Made by a program: the position numbers and the translations under genes
Origin: Proteromonas lacertae
Lineage: Eukaryota > Sar > Bigyra > Opalinata > Proteromonadidae
Assembly (NCBI GenBank): GCA_002245135.1
Contig: NGBS01000034.1
Location: 22,112-86,111, forward strand
DNA length: 64,000 nucleotides
Direction: 5' to 3'
Part shown: positions 20,728 to 31,207 of the stretch, in pieces
Layout of the letters: every line of letters begins with the position of its first letter
How positions within the stretch are numbered: position 1 is the first letter of the stretch
The notes under the pieces: generated by a model
Databases searched by the model: none
What the model was told of the DNA's origin: nothing
What the model saw: only the letters and a program-made list of their open reading frames with translations

Positions 20728-23487
20728 GTCATCTGATGAAGATCTTGATACATTGCTTAGAGCTGATCATGTCAAACACTATTACGAAGAAATAGATAAA
20801 TTATGCTTAAGTGACAAATATTTGAATAACATTAATTATTACAAACTTAAAAAGTATAAAGTCGAGAATAATAAACTCTACTTCGAAGATAAGTTGGTAG
20901 TGAAATTGGAAGAAAGTTTTGATATATTGGATGATATTCATAGATCTCATGGGCATAGAAGAGAGCGTTTCATGATGCAATATATAAATTGTGATGCAAA
21001 ATATTTTGGTATAACAAGAGACATGATTAGGATCTATTTAAATGCATGTGCTGTTTGTCACAAAATTAAGAAGATTAGTCGTAGTAATCCAATGCAACCA
21101 ATCATATCTCATGCACCAAGAGAAAGGATACTGATTGATTTAATAAATATGAGCAAATATCATTCAAGTGTAAAATTTCTTTTATCTATTATTGATCATT
21201 ATAGTAGTTTTATTATGATTTATTGTCAAAAGACAAAAAGTGCCAAAGAAACAGCAGAAAATATTAAAAGTTATATACGAATTTTCGGTGCCCCATCAAT
21301 TATTCAATCTGATAACGGACCTGAGTTTGTCAACAGTATATTGAATGAATTAATTGCAGATTATCATACCAAAAAGATAACAAGCTCGCCTTACCATCCT
21401 CAAACAAATGGTAAGGTTGAACGTTATAATCAAGTTATAGAACGCTTAGTAGATGGTTACTTATCTGAAAATGAGGGTCATGAATGGACAGAATTTATAG
21501 AAAATATAATTGAAGATATGAATACTTCGATTTCTTCAACAACACATTCCAAGCCAAGAAGTCTTTTTTTTATGGATGTAGAAGAACTACAAAAAGAAAA
21601 CCCAAAATTATTTTACAATATAAGTAATAATAATATAGATTATGGTTATAACATTGACAATGAAGAAATAAATGATGAAAAAATAAATAAAGATATTAAT
21701 AGGAATAAGTCAGTAATAGATAATATCAAACAATCTGTTAATATTAGAATAGAGAAAAAAAATAGTAAGATGGTAATGAATTCGATTAAAAAGTTGAGTG
21801 AAAAAGTATCAAACCCCCAGCATGGCAATGCAATTGTTTTTACTAAGAAAATAAAAAATCAAAAAGATAAAAATGAGTTCAGAATTATCAAAAAGAACAA
21901 AAATAATGATTCATTATATGCAGTGTATAGATTTGTATTTTAATAATTAACATAGTAACAAAGATAACGAAATAAGATTGACTAATTCATCGGCAGTGGA
22001 AGTCATTCCTATATCAACTGATCTTCAAGAAAAACTAAAAAGAAAAATGGATATTCAATTAGTATTATTATTATTATTTTATTAAATAGGTCAATCCTCA
22101 GAAAAAGAAAAGAAAAACTGATACATACCTAAAAATTATATCAGATATCATTAGACATCCTTCTAAAAATACAGTTTATAGCATATTTGGAAAAATTACC
22201 TCTGAATATGATGGTAAAGATACTTTAACTGAAGAACAATTAGAAAATGTGATAAGAGTAAGAGATAAAATAGGAAAAAAGGAGTTAAATATCTATCAGA
22301 TATGGTATATACTTCAATTATATGATTTTAATGACATTAATCTATTAAGTAACAATATGTTATTATATATTAATAAAAGTATGAGCATATTAATTAAATC
22401 ACATCGATGCTATTTAATTATGATAGAAAAGGATAAAGGGATGATTAAATAATATGATTCAATTAATACATATGACTATAATACAGATCTTAAATATATA
22501 TCCTCATATATATCAAATCTAAGTAAATATGAAATAAATATAATAAATGTTAGGAACAATTTTCCAGAAGCCACAGATATTGCTGCTACTGTGACATTTA
22601 TGATTATGAATTCTGATTACAACAATATTGAAGTATTGGAGTTAGATGTTATTCTAATGAGCGATTTGCTAAGAGAATATATCTCTAAACTATTAGAATA
22701 TAAATCTTACAGACTGAAGTTGTCCTGTTTTTACGTCAATATACATGATGATGATGATGGTGATTCTCTATTCTATTCACGCAATGAAGAAAATACATTA
22801 AATTTTGTCAGATTAATTATAAATCCATACAATTATAATACAATATCACTAAAAGGTAAACAAAAGAACTGTTTCTTAAGACAATTTAATATTATAGTTA
22901 ATCATCTATTATTAAAAGAGAGATTAAAATCGGAAGATCTAGTGTTTTATATATACTTCATTAATCAGTGTAATGATAATGTAATAGATCCAGGTAATAT
23001 ATATAAAAGTGATGAACAATTACGTTTATTAAGTAAAATAAAGAAAGATGGTATATATTTTTTCCCAGTATGCGACAAAGATTATCAACATTGGTCGTTA
23101 TTTGAAGTGAAATATAACAGTAATAAATATATTAAATATTATATCTATGACAGCTTAAACATTTATAGAGGGGATTATAATGATGCAAGAGATAATATTA
23201 TCTATAGAATATACAGATTTTTTGAGAGTAACATAGAATTAAGTTACCAAATTATGGAAACTAATGTGAAACAAAGTAATCGTGATAAAGTAAATTATGG
23301 GTATTACACCCTCTTTTATTTGGGATGTAGAATGAAAAACATAAGGATTGATGAAATACAGAATATAGAGAGTTTTAATATTAATTATTTTATAGAAGAT
23401 TTATTCTCTGCTATGAGTAAACTGACTATGGAAGAAAAAGCTAAGTTTTACAAGAATTACCAAAAGAATACCTTACATAGTTTTTAA
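20728..23487 (+). CDS. Transposon X: spliced DDE integrase fused to C48 protease
   Basis: One gene in three visible exons. Exon 20,728-21,924: zinc-binding HRSHGHRR...CAVCH, then DDE core residues in RILIDLINM, QSDNGPEFVNS and NGKVERYNQVIERL, and an SH3-like tail. Introns at 21,925-21,955 (31 nt) and 22,062-22,089 (28 nt) match introns at the same codon positions in transposon Y. The last exon reads through TAA at 22,450-22,452 (as Gln) into a C48 domain with GIYFFPVCDKDYQHWSLF, YIYDSLNIY and QSNRDKVNYGYYTLF. The catalytic Cys of the sister copy is Tyr here, so the protease is probably inactive. The 5' end follows an AG acceptor; a further exon may start at ATG 20,536. The integrase resembles Ginger/gypsy types. 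Confidence 0.82.
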
Positions 23488-24078
23488 ATCTCAGTAACGA
23501 TATAATAATTACCTCATTCATAATCACTTTTGTTTTACAATATCGTTATTACAGTTTAAAAATGAAATAATAACATATAATATCTAATTAATATATTGAA
23601 TTACAATAATTAACAATAATTAACGACTTTATAAACATTGATAATCATAAACAAAAGTTTATTTGTAATATAAATAATAGAGAAAATAATAAATATATAA
23701 GAAAATAGCAAATTTGAAATTTTCTTTTTACTTCCTCTATTATTTGATTAAACACTTTGAATAGGAAAATAAGAATAACAAGATATTATTACAATAGAAA
23801 ATTCATAAATGAACTATTCTAATGATATTATTACAGAATTGTAAAAATGATACTTACAACTATTTATAACTCATCTTTTTTATTTACCTAATAAGTATGT
23901 TACTACAATATTAATCTACACATATATTTAGAAGTACTAAAATATTTCTTAGTAAAACGAAATTTTAATTTTTGAACAAAAATATGGGGGTAAAAAATAA
24001 AAGGAATTTGATCTTATTTTTTAAATTTTCTCAACATCAAAATTGATTTATATAATAATATTTCATAATATACATAGT
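23488..24078. other. AT-rich spacer, no gene
   Basis: No coding frame or recognisable repeat. Very high A+T, separating transposon X from a Maverick remnant. Confidence 0.5.
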
Positions 24079-24822
24079 TAAATTAGCAACAGATATTGCA
24101 TCTAAAGTTGTTATACCACCTTCATCAATTTTACCTGAAGATAAAGAAGATATAACATCAAGTATAATAACTAGTATAAATAGTAATACTACTAAAGAAG
24201 TAAATACAAAAAATTAGAATTAGAAGAATATTTGAAATCAATAAAAGATATAATCAATAAACAAGTACTTGTACTATGTGATTCAATTAATAATACAGTT
24301 AATTACATACCTCGAAATATAGTACCAAAACCTTATTGTTTGCATAAGCAACATACATCTTATACTGTGAAAAAAAGAATTAATGGTATATGGGATAGTG
24401 ATGATAAAACATTTAAAATACCTACTAAAATAGAAATGTTTGAAAACTTTATGAAGATTAAATTATATGATGGTTTTACATGTAATTATGAAGGATGTGA
24501 TGGTCATGAATTATATCTTGAACCTCAAAATTTTATAAAAGCTGAGCCTGGTAGAGAAGGTTTATTACAACAATACTATAATAAAGTATTACAAATATAC
24601 AATGGGAAATCATTCCCTATAAGAGCTACAAATGACAAAAATACATATCATACATTAACTAATAGAACTTATTTTGAAATAAATCATGTATTGCAGAATG
24701 ATAATAATCGACCTAATTTACATATAATAGTAAATGGTTACCCTCAACAAGATTATTTAGCAATACCAAGACAAACATTCTTCACAGACTATATAGATAC
24801 AGGTGTTACAGATTTCTTCTAA
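24079..24822 (+). pseudogene. Diverged copy of the Maverick 274-aa protein
   Basis: Homologous to the gene at 37.8-38.7 kb: KIPTKIEMFENFMKIKLYDG aligns with VPIKIQMFEHFMRIKIYDG, FIKAEPGREGLLQQYYNKVL with VIKAEPGKEDLLQQYYNKLL, and both end in DTGVT. The N-terminal part (KLATDIASKVVIPPSSILPE) is joined by a one-base frameshift near 24,215. No start or signal anchor is visible, so it is a 5'-truncated relic. It converges on the zinc protein copy, as the intact pair does at 37.4-38.7 kb. Confidence 0.65.
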
Positions 24823-24840
24823 TTTTTATTATGATTATTT

Positions 24841-25870
24841 TATTATGTTTATTATAAAATTTATTATATTTTTATTATATTATGTGATTTTTATTAAATT
24901 ACGCATATTTTTAAACCCTGTCCCAAATCATTTTAAGATAAAGATTCGTTTTTAAAATTTAGACTATATTTATCGTAGTTTGATCATTGTTTCATATAAC
25001 TTCTTCTTGTACTTCTTCTTCCTCATCATCATCACTATCATTAAATATATAATTCATCTTTACATAATGTTTCAACATAGGATTCTTCTTCAAATGAACA
25101 CTTCCCATTCCTTCAGGCAGTGTTAACCACTCTGTATACTTATCGAACATTGCAAAATAATGTCTATTTAATCCTCTTGGTTTTATTGATGGTTTAATAT
25201 CGAAAAGCATCATATAATATCTCTTATCACTGTACTTAGTCCATATCTATTAATGACAAATAGCACAAAATTCATTATAAGACTTTATCTCTTCCTTTGG
25301 TAATGGACTATCTAAAACTGCACTTATGTTATGGTTAAAATATAAGTAAAACTTACATGTTCCACATATACACTTATCTTAATAATCTTCATTTTTTCTA
25401 AATGAACAAAAGAAAGGTTTTTCTAAAATGCCAGGAAAATCAAAACTGTTTCTTTTTTCTGTTTATAACAACAGCTTCACGTCAGAATTTCGATTTAGTA
25501 AAACATATAGAATACTGTAGATAATTCTTTAAATATATATTTTTGACACTATTTAAATTCTTTTGAATGTTTTTAAATACACTATATAAATCCATTAATA
25601 AATTGATAAATGAAAAAAATAACTAAATAAGTAAGAACGCATTCTGTAGCTTGGCCACCACACTATTTAATCACTAAGTCCTAGCTAGGCTACACAGGAC
25701 ACACTACTTACTTACATACAAATATATTTCTTATTATATAAAGTAGCTACCCTGCACAGGTAGCTACCTATCTATTTATACACTTTATTTCTACTATCCT
25801 ACGCTACATATTATTAAAAATACATTTTATAATTACGCCCATAAAAATATTCAAAACTGTTTTATATATA
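24841..25870 (-). repeat. Module S, inverted copy of 62,930-63,945
   Basis: The block contains the zinc protein gene, its 3' flank (an ATCATTTTAAGATAAAGATTC stretch) and a flank with a CTAGCTAGGCTACACAGGAC stretch and GTAGCTACC inverted motifs. The same block occurs in opposite orientation at the right edge of the window, and its gene-proximal part a third time at 37,415-37,830. Close similarity suggests recent element ends or segmental duplication. Confidence 0.75.
24992..25420 (-). CDS. Zinc-binding Maverick protein, copy 1
   Basis: Small protein with CICGTCKF and CAICH pairs, likely one zinc site, then a conserved region (HYFAMFDKYTEWLTLPEGMG) and an acidic tail. In this copy the CAICH motif is followed by TAA TAG where the right-edge copy has CAA AAG; TAA matching CAA supports Gln. 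A second TAA precedes KCICG, where the other copy has Leu. Function unknown; it always lies at the convergent end of a Maverick next to the 274-aa protein. No clear start codon was found. Confidence 0.55.
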
Positions 25871-25877
25871 TACACGC

Positions 25878-26517
25878 TTGTTGTGCGCCATTTGTCATAG
25901 TTGGCCGTTTGTTTACCAGACACTTTTAAAACAAACTAAATGTATATTCTTACTTGTCTTGATGAAAAATTGTTACTTTTATACTTACTTTGTTATATGA
26001 CCTACCTCTGCACTATACTTTTTTGTTAATATAAATAGTTTGAATATTTGCGCCGTTTGTCTTCTAGAAATTTTTGAAGCAAACTAAATGCATATTTAGC
26101 TAATATAGACTAAAATACATTAGATGAAATGATTAGAATATAATAATTTTTAAATCTTTCTATATAAAAAAAGAAATGTAAAAAATAGGCTTGAGTGAGG
26201 GTTGATTCTATATTATCTTTTTTCATTTTAAATGTCTTATGATCAACATTAAGTTGTACTAGTCATTTCATCTAATGTATTTTAGTCTATATTAGCTAAA
26301 TATGCATTTAGTTTGCTTCAAAAATTTCTAGAAGACAAACGGCGCAAATATTCAAACTATTTATATTAACAAAAAAGTATAGTGCAGAGGTAGGTCATAT
26401 AACAAAGTAAGTATAAAAGTAACAATTTTTCATCAAGACAAGTAAGAATATACATTTAGTTTGTTTTAAAAGTGTCTGGTAAACAAACGGCCAACTATGA
26501 CAAACGGCGCACAACAA
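25878..26517. mobile_element. Palindromic (foldback) element P1, 640 bp
   Basis: Starts TTGTTGTGCGCC and ends GGCGCACAACAA. The outer roughly 260 bases of each side are near-perfect inverted repeats around a unique centre of about 120 bases. It has no coding capacity. A copy of identical length lies at 30,137-30,776. It is probably a foldback/MITE-type transposon; no convincing target duplication was seen. Confidence 0.85.
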
Positions 26518-26661
26518 AAGTAAACCATTGTATGACATTCTGTATTCAAAAAAGTAAATTTCTACAACTAAATTTCTGTTACATATATCAGAGAAATTAT
26601 CTATACTGAATCTCTTTTTGTAATCATTTTTATCTCCATGTTTGAATTTGTAGTTTATATT
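26518..26661 (-). repeat. Flank shared with P2 (inverted)
   Basis: About 143 bases directly right of P1 are the reverse complement of the 143 bases left of P2 (29,993-30,136). The segment between 26.66 and 29.99 kb, holding two glycan genes, is thus enclosed by inverted repeats of almost 800 bases each. Confidence 0.8.
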
Positions 26662-27128
26662 TAAATATTGACTTTTCAGAAGAGAATATTCCATTTGTTT
26701 GGTAATATATCTAAAGAATTTATCAAAAGATTTAGAATATTCTCTTCTGAAACATCTTGAATATATTAATGGATAGGTGATTGTCCTTCTCTATTTTAAT
26801 AATCGATTTATAGTATTATAAAGGATTGGAGATGATTTCACTTAGCAGTAGGAATCTAATAAAGCTAATAAAGCGATGTAAAGGGAAATGCTAGGTAACA
26901 TTCTTGATAAAAAAACAAAGTTCTTATCAACGCGGTAAAGTCAAGGACAATGATGTTTTCCCTTGCTCTTGGGAATATCATCGGATGATAAGAAGGATAG
27001 ATTACATTTCATTAGATCGAAAGAGTGTTGAGTTAATGAAGACAATCTATAGCAATGGTAAAGGCGCTGTAAGAGATCATCCTGTAGTAGAAATCCTGTA
27101 AGATTAATCCTTTAATCTAGAATACTAT
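26662..27128. other. Spacer, no supported gene
   Basis: A short open frame at 26,904-27,101 is possible but shows no recognisable motif. I see no RNA gene or repeat here. Confidence 0.35.
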
Positions 27129-27980
27129 CTAGATGCATGGACTACCATAGTCATTATAATAATATTTTTCTATATTCTTATATTTCTTTACTTTCTCATC
27201 ATAGTATGGATCATAGAAACATTCATTTCTTATATTCATTTTAGGTAATTTACATTTTCTATAACCGTTCTTTGTTAATAACTTTGTTACATATTCATCT
27301 TTTATCTTATTTTTACTATTAAATTCAATAACCCAATAATGAACTCTTATATTAAAATCAAATGTGTCTAGCACCATATATTCTGCTCCTTCGACATCAA
27401 GTGAGAAAAAATCTATATGAGTAACACCAGTACTATAAAATATTTCCTTTATGTTTGTACATGTCACATTTACTGTCTTTTTCATAGTTCTATTATTTTT
27501 ATTCCAAAATGGGTTATTTTCTTTTAGTCCACCCATTCCCCACACATCAAAAAACTCTGCTGTTTTAGGAAAATATGGACATACAGCTGTACAGAATATT
27601 TCAGATCTTCTCCTCTTAATACTCAATAATTTTCTACAGTTAGATGGTAATCCCTCAATTAATATTCCTCTCCACCCTAATTCTTTTTCATAGAATAGTG
27701 TATTACTATATTTTCCATCTAAAGCGCCTATTTCAACAAATATTCCATTAGTTTGGATTTGAGGTTTGGAAAAATATAAATCAAAATAGATTTTATCTTC
27801 TTTGCATTGAGAATAAAAAGTTTTAGTAAAATTATCAATGCTTTGAATAGGACATTTCCATAGATTTCTATAAAATGATCCATAATTATGAATATGATTG
27901 AATTTTGACCTTTTAACATTAATAGTAGCATTTATATAAACTATTACAATAATTATAATAAATATAATATATTTTAACAT
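27129..27980 (-). CDS. FkbM-family methyltransferase, membrane-anchored
   Basis: SAM-dependent methyltransferase of the FkbM type; members modify sugars and other small hydroxyl acceptors. Seen: N-terminal signal anchor (YIIFIIIIVIVYI), FYSQCKEDKIYFDLYF, SAM-binding GIFVEIGALDGKYSNTLF, ELGWRGILIEGLPSNCRKL, and the acidic motif IDFFSLDVEGAEYMVL. The 283-aa length fits an anchored single domain. No in-frame reassigned stops and no introns, unlike host-like genes here. It is followed upstream by a GT31 glycosyltransferase on the same strand, suggesting a secretory-pathway glycan-modifying pair. Confidence 0.85.
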   Translation of the reverse strand: MLKYIIFIIIIVIVYINATINVKRSKFNHIHNYGSFYRNLWKCPIQSIDNFTKTFYSQCKEDKIYFDLYFSKPQIQTNGIFVEIGALDGKYSNTLFYEKELGWRGILIEGLPSNCRKLLSIKRRRSEIFCTAVCPYFPKTAEFFDVWGMGGLKENNPFWNKNNRTMKKTVNVTCTNIKEIFYSTGVTHIDFFSLDVEGAEYMVLDTFDFNIRVHYWVIEFNSKNKIKDEYVTKLLTKNGYRKCKLPKMNIRNECFYDPYYDEKVKKYKNIEKYYYNDYGSPCI

Positions 27981-28158
27981 AACAAATCCAAAATATATAT
28001 TTTCTATTCTCCTTCAAATAAGTGATTGAACTTCTTGGATTCCTATTTCGTCTAGTTAAAAGGTGATCTTGAGAGTAATGAACCTTGGGATATGACTGAA
28101 TAGGAACAAGCTTTATCAACAAGATAATAAACATTAATAAATGTATATAATTATTCAT
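27919..28158 (-). CDS. Possible short secreted peptide, 79 aa
   Basis: MNNYIHLLMFIILLIKLVPI looks like a signal sequence, followed by a basic stretch (LLTRRNRNPRSS) and a hydrophobic tail. It overlaps the start of the FkbM gene in another frame and the GT31 end by 8 bases. It could be a remnant N-terminus of another glycosyltransferase or chance; support is weak. Confidence 0.22.
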   Translation of the reverse strand: MNNYIHLLMFIILLIKLVPIQSYPKVHYSQDHLLTRRNRNPRSSITYLKENRKYIFWICYVKIYYIYYNYCNSLYKCYY

Positions 28159-29182
28159 ATATTCTTGTTGATAAATAATAAATAGCGCCAGGCTCAATTT
28201 GGTGAATAAATAGTATATTACGTTTAAATGATGTAATATTTGTAATATTAGTGTATTTAAAATACATAATAAATGCAGTTATACTGCTAAGATTAGTAAG
28301 ATTGGTATAACTTAATAGCATTCCTAAATATACATCGTCCATAAATGGTATTGTCTTTACATAATTTGATGCATCTATAATCTTCTTAACTGTATGTTGA
28401 TGTAAGAATATATGGGTTATTAAAGGAAAATCTGGCCATATTTCTGTTTTATTATATATAGATTTAGGTATATACCAAGTATTACCTTTCTCTCTTCTTA
28501 CAGGTTCATTCTTTCTAATAAATGAAATAATAGGTAAATTATTAACCTTATTTTCGTAATGTAGCTGAAAATAAGGAATATTTACGAATGTATCACTTTG
28601 TTGCATTAAAATATATCTATAACTCATGCAATTATCATTTAACCATTTCATAGTCATTATTAATTGAATTGAATTGTTATAATAACTGCTATAATAATCA
28701 AATATAATCATGTCATTGTATTTGTTATTTTCTTCAAATATTAATTGATTTAATGTTTTATTTCTAGATATACCTAAAAAGAAGTATAGAGGATACTTGT
28801 TCTTATATACCGAATATGATTTTCTATAGGAGTATCTATTTATAAATGAATCACATGCAGAAAGTACAGAAATGATTAGTGTAGATGATCTACATTTTTT
28901 TGTAGTTTGGATTATAGTTGAAAATTTAATTGGATATTTACATAAATAAGATTTATATTTTGACGGAAAATGATTAACTTTACGGCGTTTTTCAAAATTG
29001 TAGCCACATTTTATAGGATATACATCAGAGCAATTGTCATATACTTTATGTAGTTGCAACAATTTTTGATTCAATTCTTTATCCATTCTGTAAAATTCTC
29101 CTAAATTTTCTCTTTTATTTTCTATAATTTTATTTAAAACAAATAATATGAATAATAAAGATAAGAAATTAATAGTTTTCAT
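28151..29182 (-). CDS. GT31-like (beta-1,3-galactosyltransferase) glycosyltransferase
   Basis: Golgi-type glycosyltransferase transferring a sugar from UDP-sugar. Type II anchor at residues 3-18 (TINFLSLLFILFVLNK). Family landmarks: YPLYFFLGISRN, NKYNDMIIFDYYSSYYN, MKWLNDNC, a DxD-equivalent YILMQQSDTFVNI and the C-terminal PFMDDVYLGMLLSY. The DDD of most GT31 enzymes is QSD here, so catalysis is uncertain. At 343 aa and intronless it has family size. Its 5' end, with the upstream flank, is duplicated at 45.4 kb (repeat D). Confidence 0.75.
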   Translation of the reverse strand: MKTINFLSLLFILFVLNKIIENKRENLGEFYRMDKELNQKLLQLHKVYDNCSDVYPIKCGYNFEKRRKVNHFPSKYKSYLCKYPIKFSTIIQTTKKCRSSTLIISVLSACDSFINRYSYRKSYSVYKNKYPLYFFLGISRNKTLNQLIFEENNKYNDMIIFDYYSSYYNNSIQLIMTMKWLNDNCMSYRYILMQQSDTFVNIPYFQLHYENKVNNLPIISFIRKNEPVRREKGNTWYIPKSIYNKTEIWPDFPLITHIFLHQHTVKKIIDASNYVKTIPFMDDVYLGMLLSYTNLTNLSSITAFIMYFKYTNITNITSFKRNILFIHQIEPGAIYYLSTRIYE

Positions 29183-29552
29183 ATATTTAACTTTTTTGTA
29201 ATTTAATTTACACTTTCTAGATCAAGAGTTGACTATTAAGGGGATTTATCGATTGCATCTAGAAGGGGAAATACATCTACAACACTCGCTAAAACACTAG
29301 AGTAGCAATTTCGGAAAAGTTATTCATATAAATCATCTAGGTAAGTTCATCTTGGCCTTCTTGTTATTGCCGGAATCCTTATAACCGAGGGTTCTCTCCG
29401 AAGATATCATAGTAGTAGATTTGCCTTCAATCATCATCCACTACTAAGGCAACCCAATGCCCGATCTTATTCTCGGCAAATTGTCTATTGAAGTCATTGT
29501 ACTCTTCCTTAATCAGTCTCTCGATATCGAAGTTACTTAAGGCATCATCATG
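29073..29552 (-). repeat. Repeat D1 (direct copy of 45,409-45,887)
   Basis: About 480 bases nearly identical to D2. It comprises the first ~35 codons of the GT31 gene, its upstream region and part of a Maverick protease relic. D1 and D2 have the same orientation, 16.3 kb apart, bracketing P2, GT10, the second Maverick and the coiled-coil gene. Confidence 0.85.
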
Positions 29553-29560
29553 TCCTTTTT
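29330..29560 (-). pseudogene. Maverick protease relic (in D1)
   Basis: Reading the minus strand gives DDALSNFDIERLIKEEYNDF and KIGHWVALVVDDD, then TGA, RQIYYYDIFGENPRL and further TAA codons. This matches the His and Asp blocks of the 3.8-4.5 kb protease; the Cys block is missing. If TGA is Trp and TAA Gln the frame stays open (VDDDWRQIYYYD). Only a fragment survives upstream of GT31. Confidence 0.65.
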
Positions 29561-29992
29561 GTACAGAACGTGTAGTTTAACATATCCTTTTTTGTCCTTA
29601 ATTTTTGAGTTTAAGTTTCTGTTTTTAATATAAAAATACTGCAATAACATTAAATAAGCTTAATATTTAATAATGCATACTATAATTATGTCATTTTTGT
29701 ATATCCTAAATAATATCTATCAAAAATCTATTTAAGCCATATTTGTAATATCTATGAATAATATTTAACATGCTAATACCACTTAGAGTACTCTGTATAG
29801 TTTAATGAAATATATCCCCATATACAAACACTCATCGCATAAGATATTATAATTAATGCTAAGTTATTAGATGATAGAAGTTTTGAACATATGTTCATGA
29901 ATTAAGCAGAAATAGCACTACTTTAATCAATGCATACTATTATTAAATCAGTGAAGATATATTTGAAGTGAAGCGAAAATGATAATATAAAG
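29561..29992. other. AT-rich spacer
   Basis: No gene, repeat or RNA recognised between repeat D1 and the P2 flank. Confidence 0.4.
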
Positions 29993-30136
29993 AATATAAA
30001 CTACAAATTCAAACATGGAGATAAAAATGATTATAAAAAGAGATTCAGTATAGATAATTTCTCTGATATATGTAACAGAAATTTAGTTGTAGAAATTTAC
30101 TTTTTTGAATACAGAATGTCATACAATGGTTTACTT
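29993..30136 (+). repeat. Flank shared with P1 (inverted)
   Basis: Reverse complement of 26,518-26,661. It directly abuts P2, so the unit that was duplicated and inverted included P plus this flank. Confidence 0.8.
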
Positions 30137-30776
30137 TTGTTGTGCGCCGTTTGTCATAGTTGGCCGTTTGTTTACCAGACACTTTTAAAACAAACTAAAT
30201 GTATATTCTTACTTGTCTTGATGAAAAATTGTTACTTTTATACTTACTTTGTTATATGACCTACCTCTGCACTATACTTTTTTGTTAATATAAATAGTTT
30301 GAATATTTGCGCCGTTTGTCTTCTAGAAATTTTTGAAGCAAACTAAATGCATATTTAGCTAATATAGACTAAAATACATTAGATGAAATGATTAGAATAT
30401 AATAATTTTTAAATCTTTCTATATAAAAAAAGAAATGTAAAAAATAGGCTTGAGTGAGGGTTGATTCTATATTATCTTTTTTCATTTTAAATGTCTTATG
30501 ATCAACATTAAGTTGTACTAGTCATTTCATCTAATGTATTTTAGTCTATATTAGCTAAATATGCATTTAGTTTGCTTCAAAAATTTCTAGAAGACAAACG
30601 GCGCAAATATTCAAACTATTTATATTAACAAAAAAGTATAGTGCAGAGGTAGGTCATATAACAAAGTAAGTATAAAAGTAACAATTTTTCATCAAGACAA
30701 GTAAGAATATACATTTAGTTTGTTTTAAAAGTGTCTGGTTGACAAACGGCCAACTATGACAAACGGCGCACAACAA
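30137..30776. mobile_element. Palindromic (foldback) element P2, 640 bp
   Basis: Same length and nearly the same sequence as P1, with the same TTGTTGTGCGCC/GGCGCACAACAA ends and inverted arms. The few differences include CGCCGTTTG for CGCCATTTG in the left arm and GGTTGACAAAC for GGTAAACAAAC in the right. Such similarity implies recent transposition or duplication. Confidence 0.85.
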
Positions 30777-30789
30777 CATTCTTCCATTT

Positions 30790-30963
30790 TATTGAAAGAA
30801 TTTCTCCGTCGAAAAAGTAATACATTCATACAGGAGAAACAGATTAAAATATGAATTAGTTGAAAGAAATAAGTGAGAACAAGAACAAAATGTAGGAAGT
30901 TATGAAGATGATGAGCAAAGCGAAGATGATGATGAAAGTAAAGAAGGTAGTCCAGATTATTAA
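30790..30963 (+). pseudogene. Acidic C-terminal gene remnant
   Basis: One frame reads SYRRNRLKYELVERNK, TGA, EQEQNVGSYEDDEQSEDDDE and ends SPDY-TAA. No start; cut off on the left by P2. It may be the end of a gene interrupted by the palindrome. Unidentified. Confidence 0.3.
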
Positions 30964-31207
30964 TGATAATATTAATTATCTGTATTCTTTTTATGAATGT
31001 TTTAATAAACAAAAAATCACATAAATTATTTATTAAACAAAAATGTAATATCAAATGTTTACAAAAAGGACAAATTACTGTCCTTTATCATACTCTTGTC
31101 CCGAACATGTCCTACTTGTTCTACTAATGATATAAATACCATTAATAGAACAAACAAAACAATTAAAATTATACACGAATATTAATACAAGATTTTTATG
31201 ACTAGTT

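Noticed and set aside
30725-31054. Minus-strand 109-aa His/Phe-rich frame
   Set aside because: Antisense of an acidic coding remnant; low complexity with no start context.
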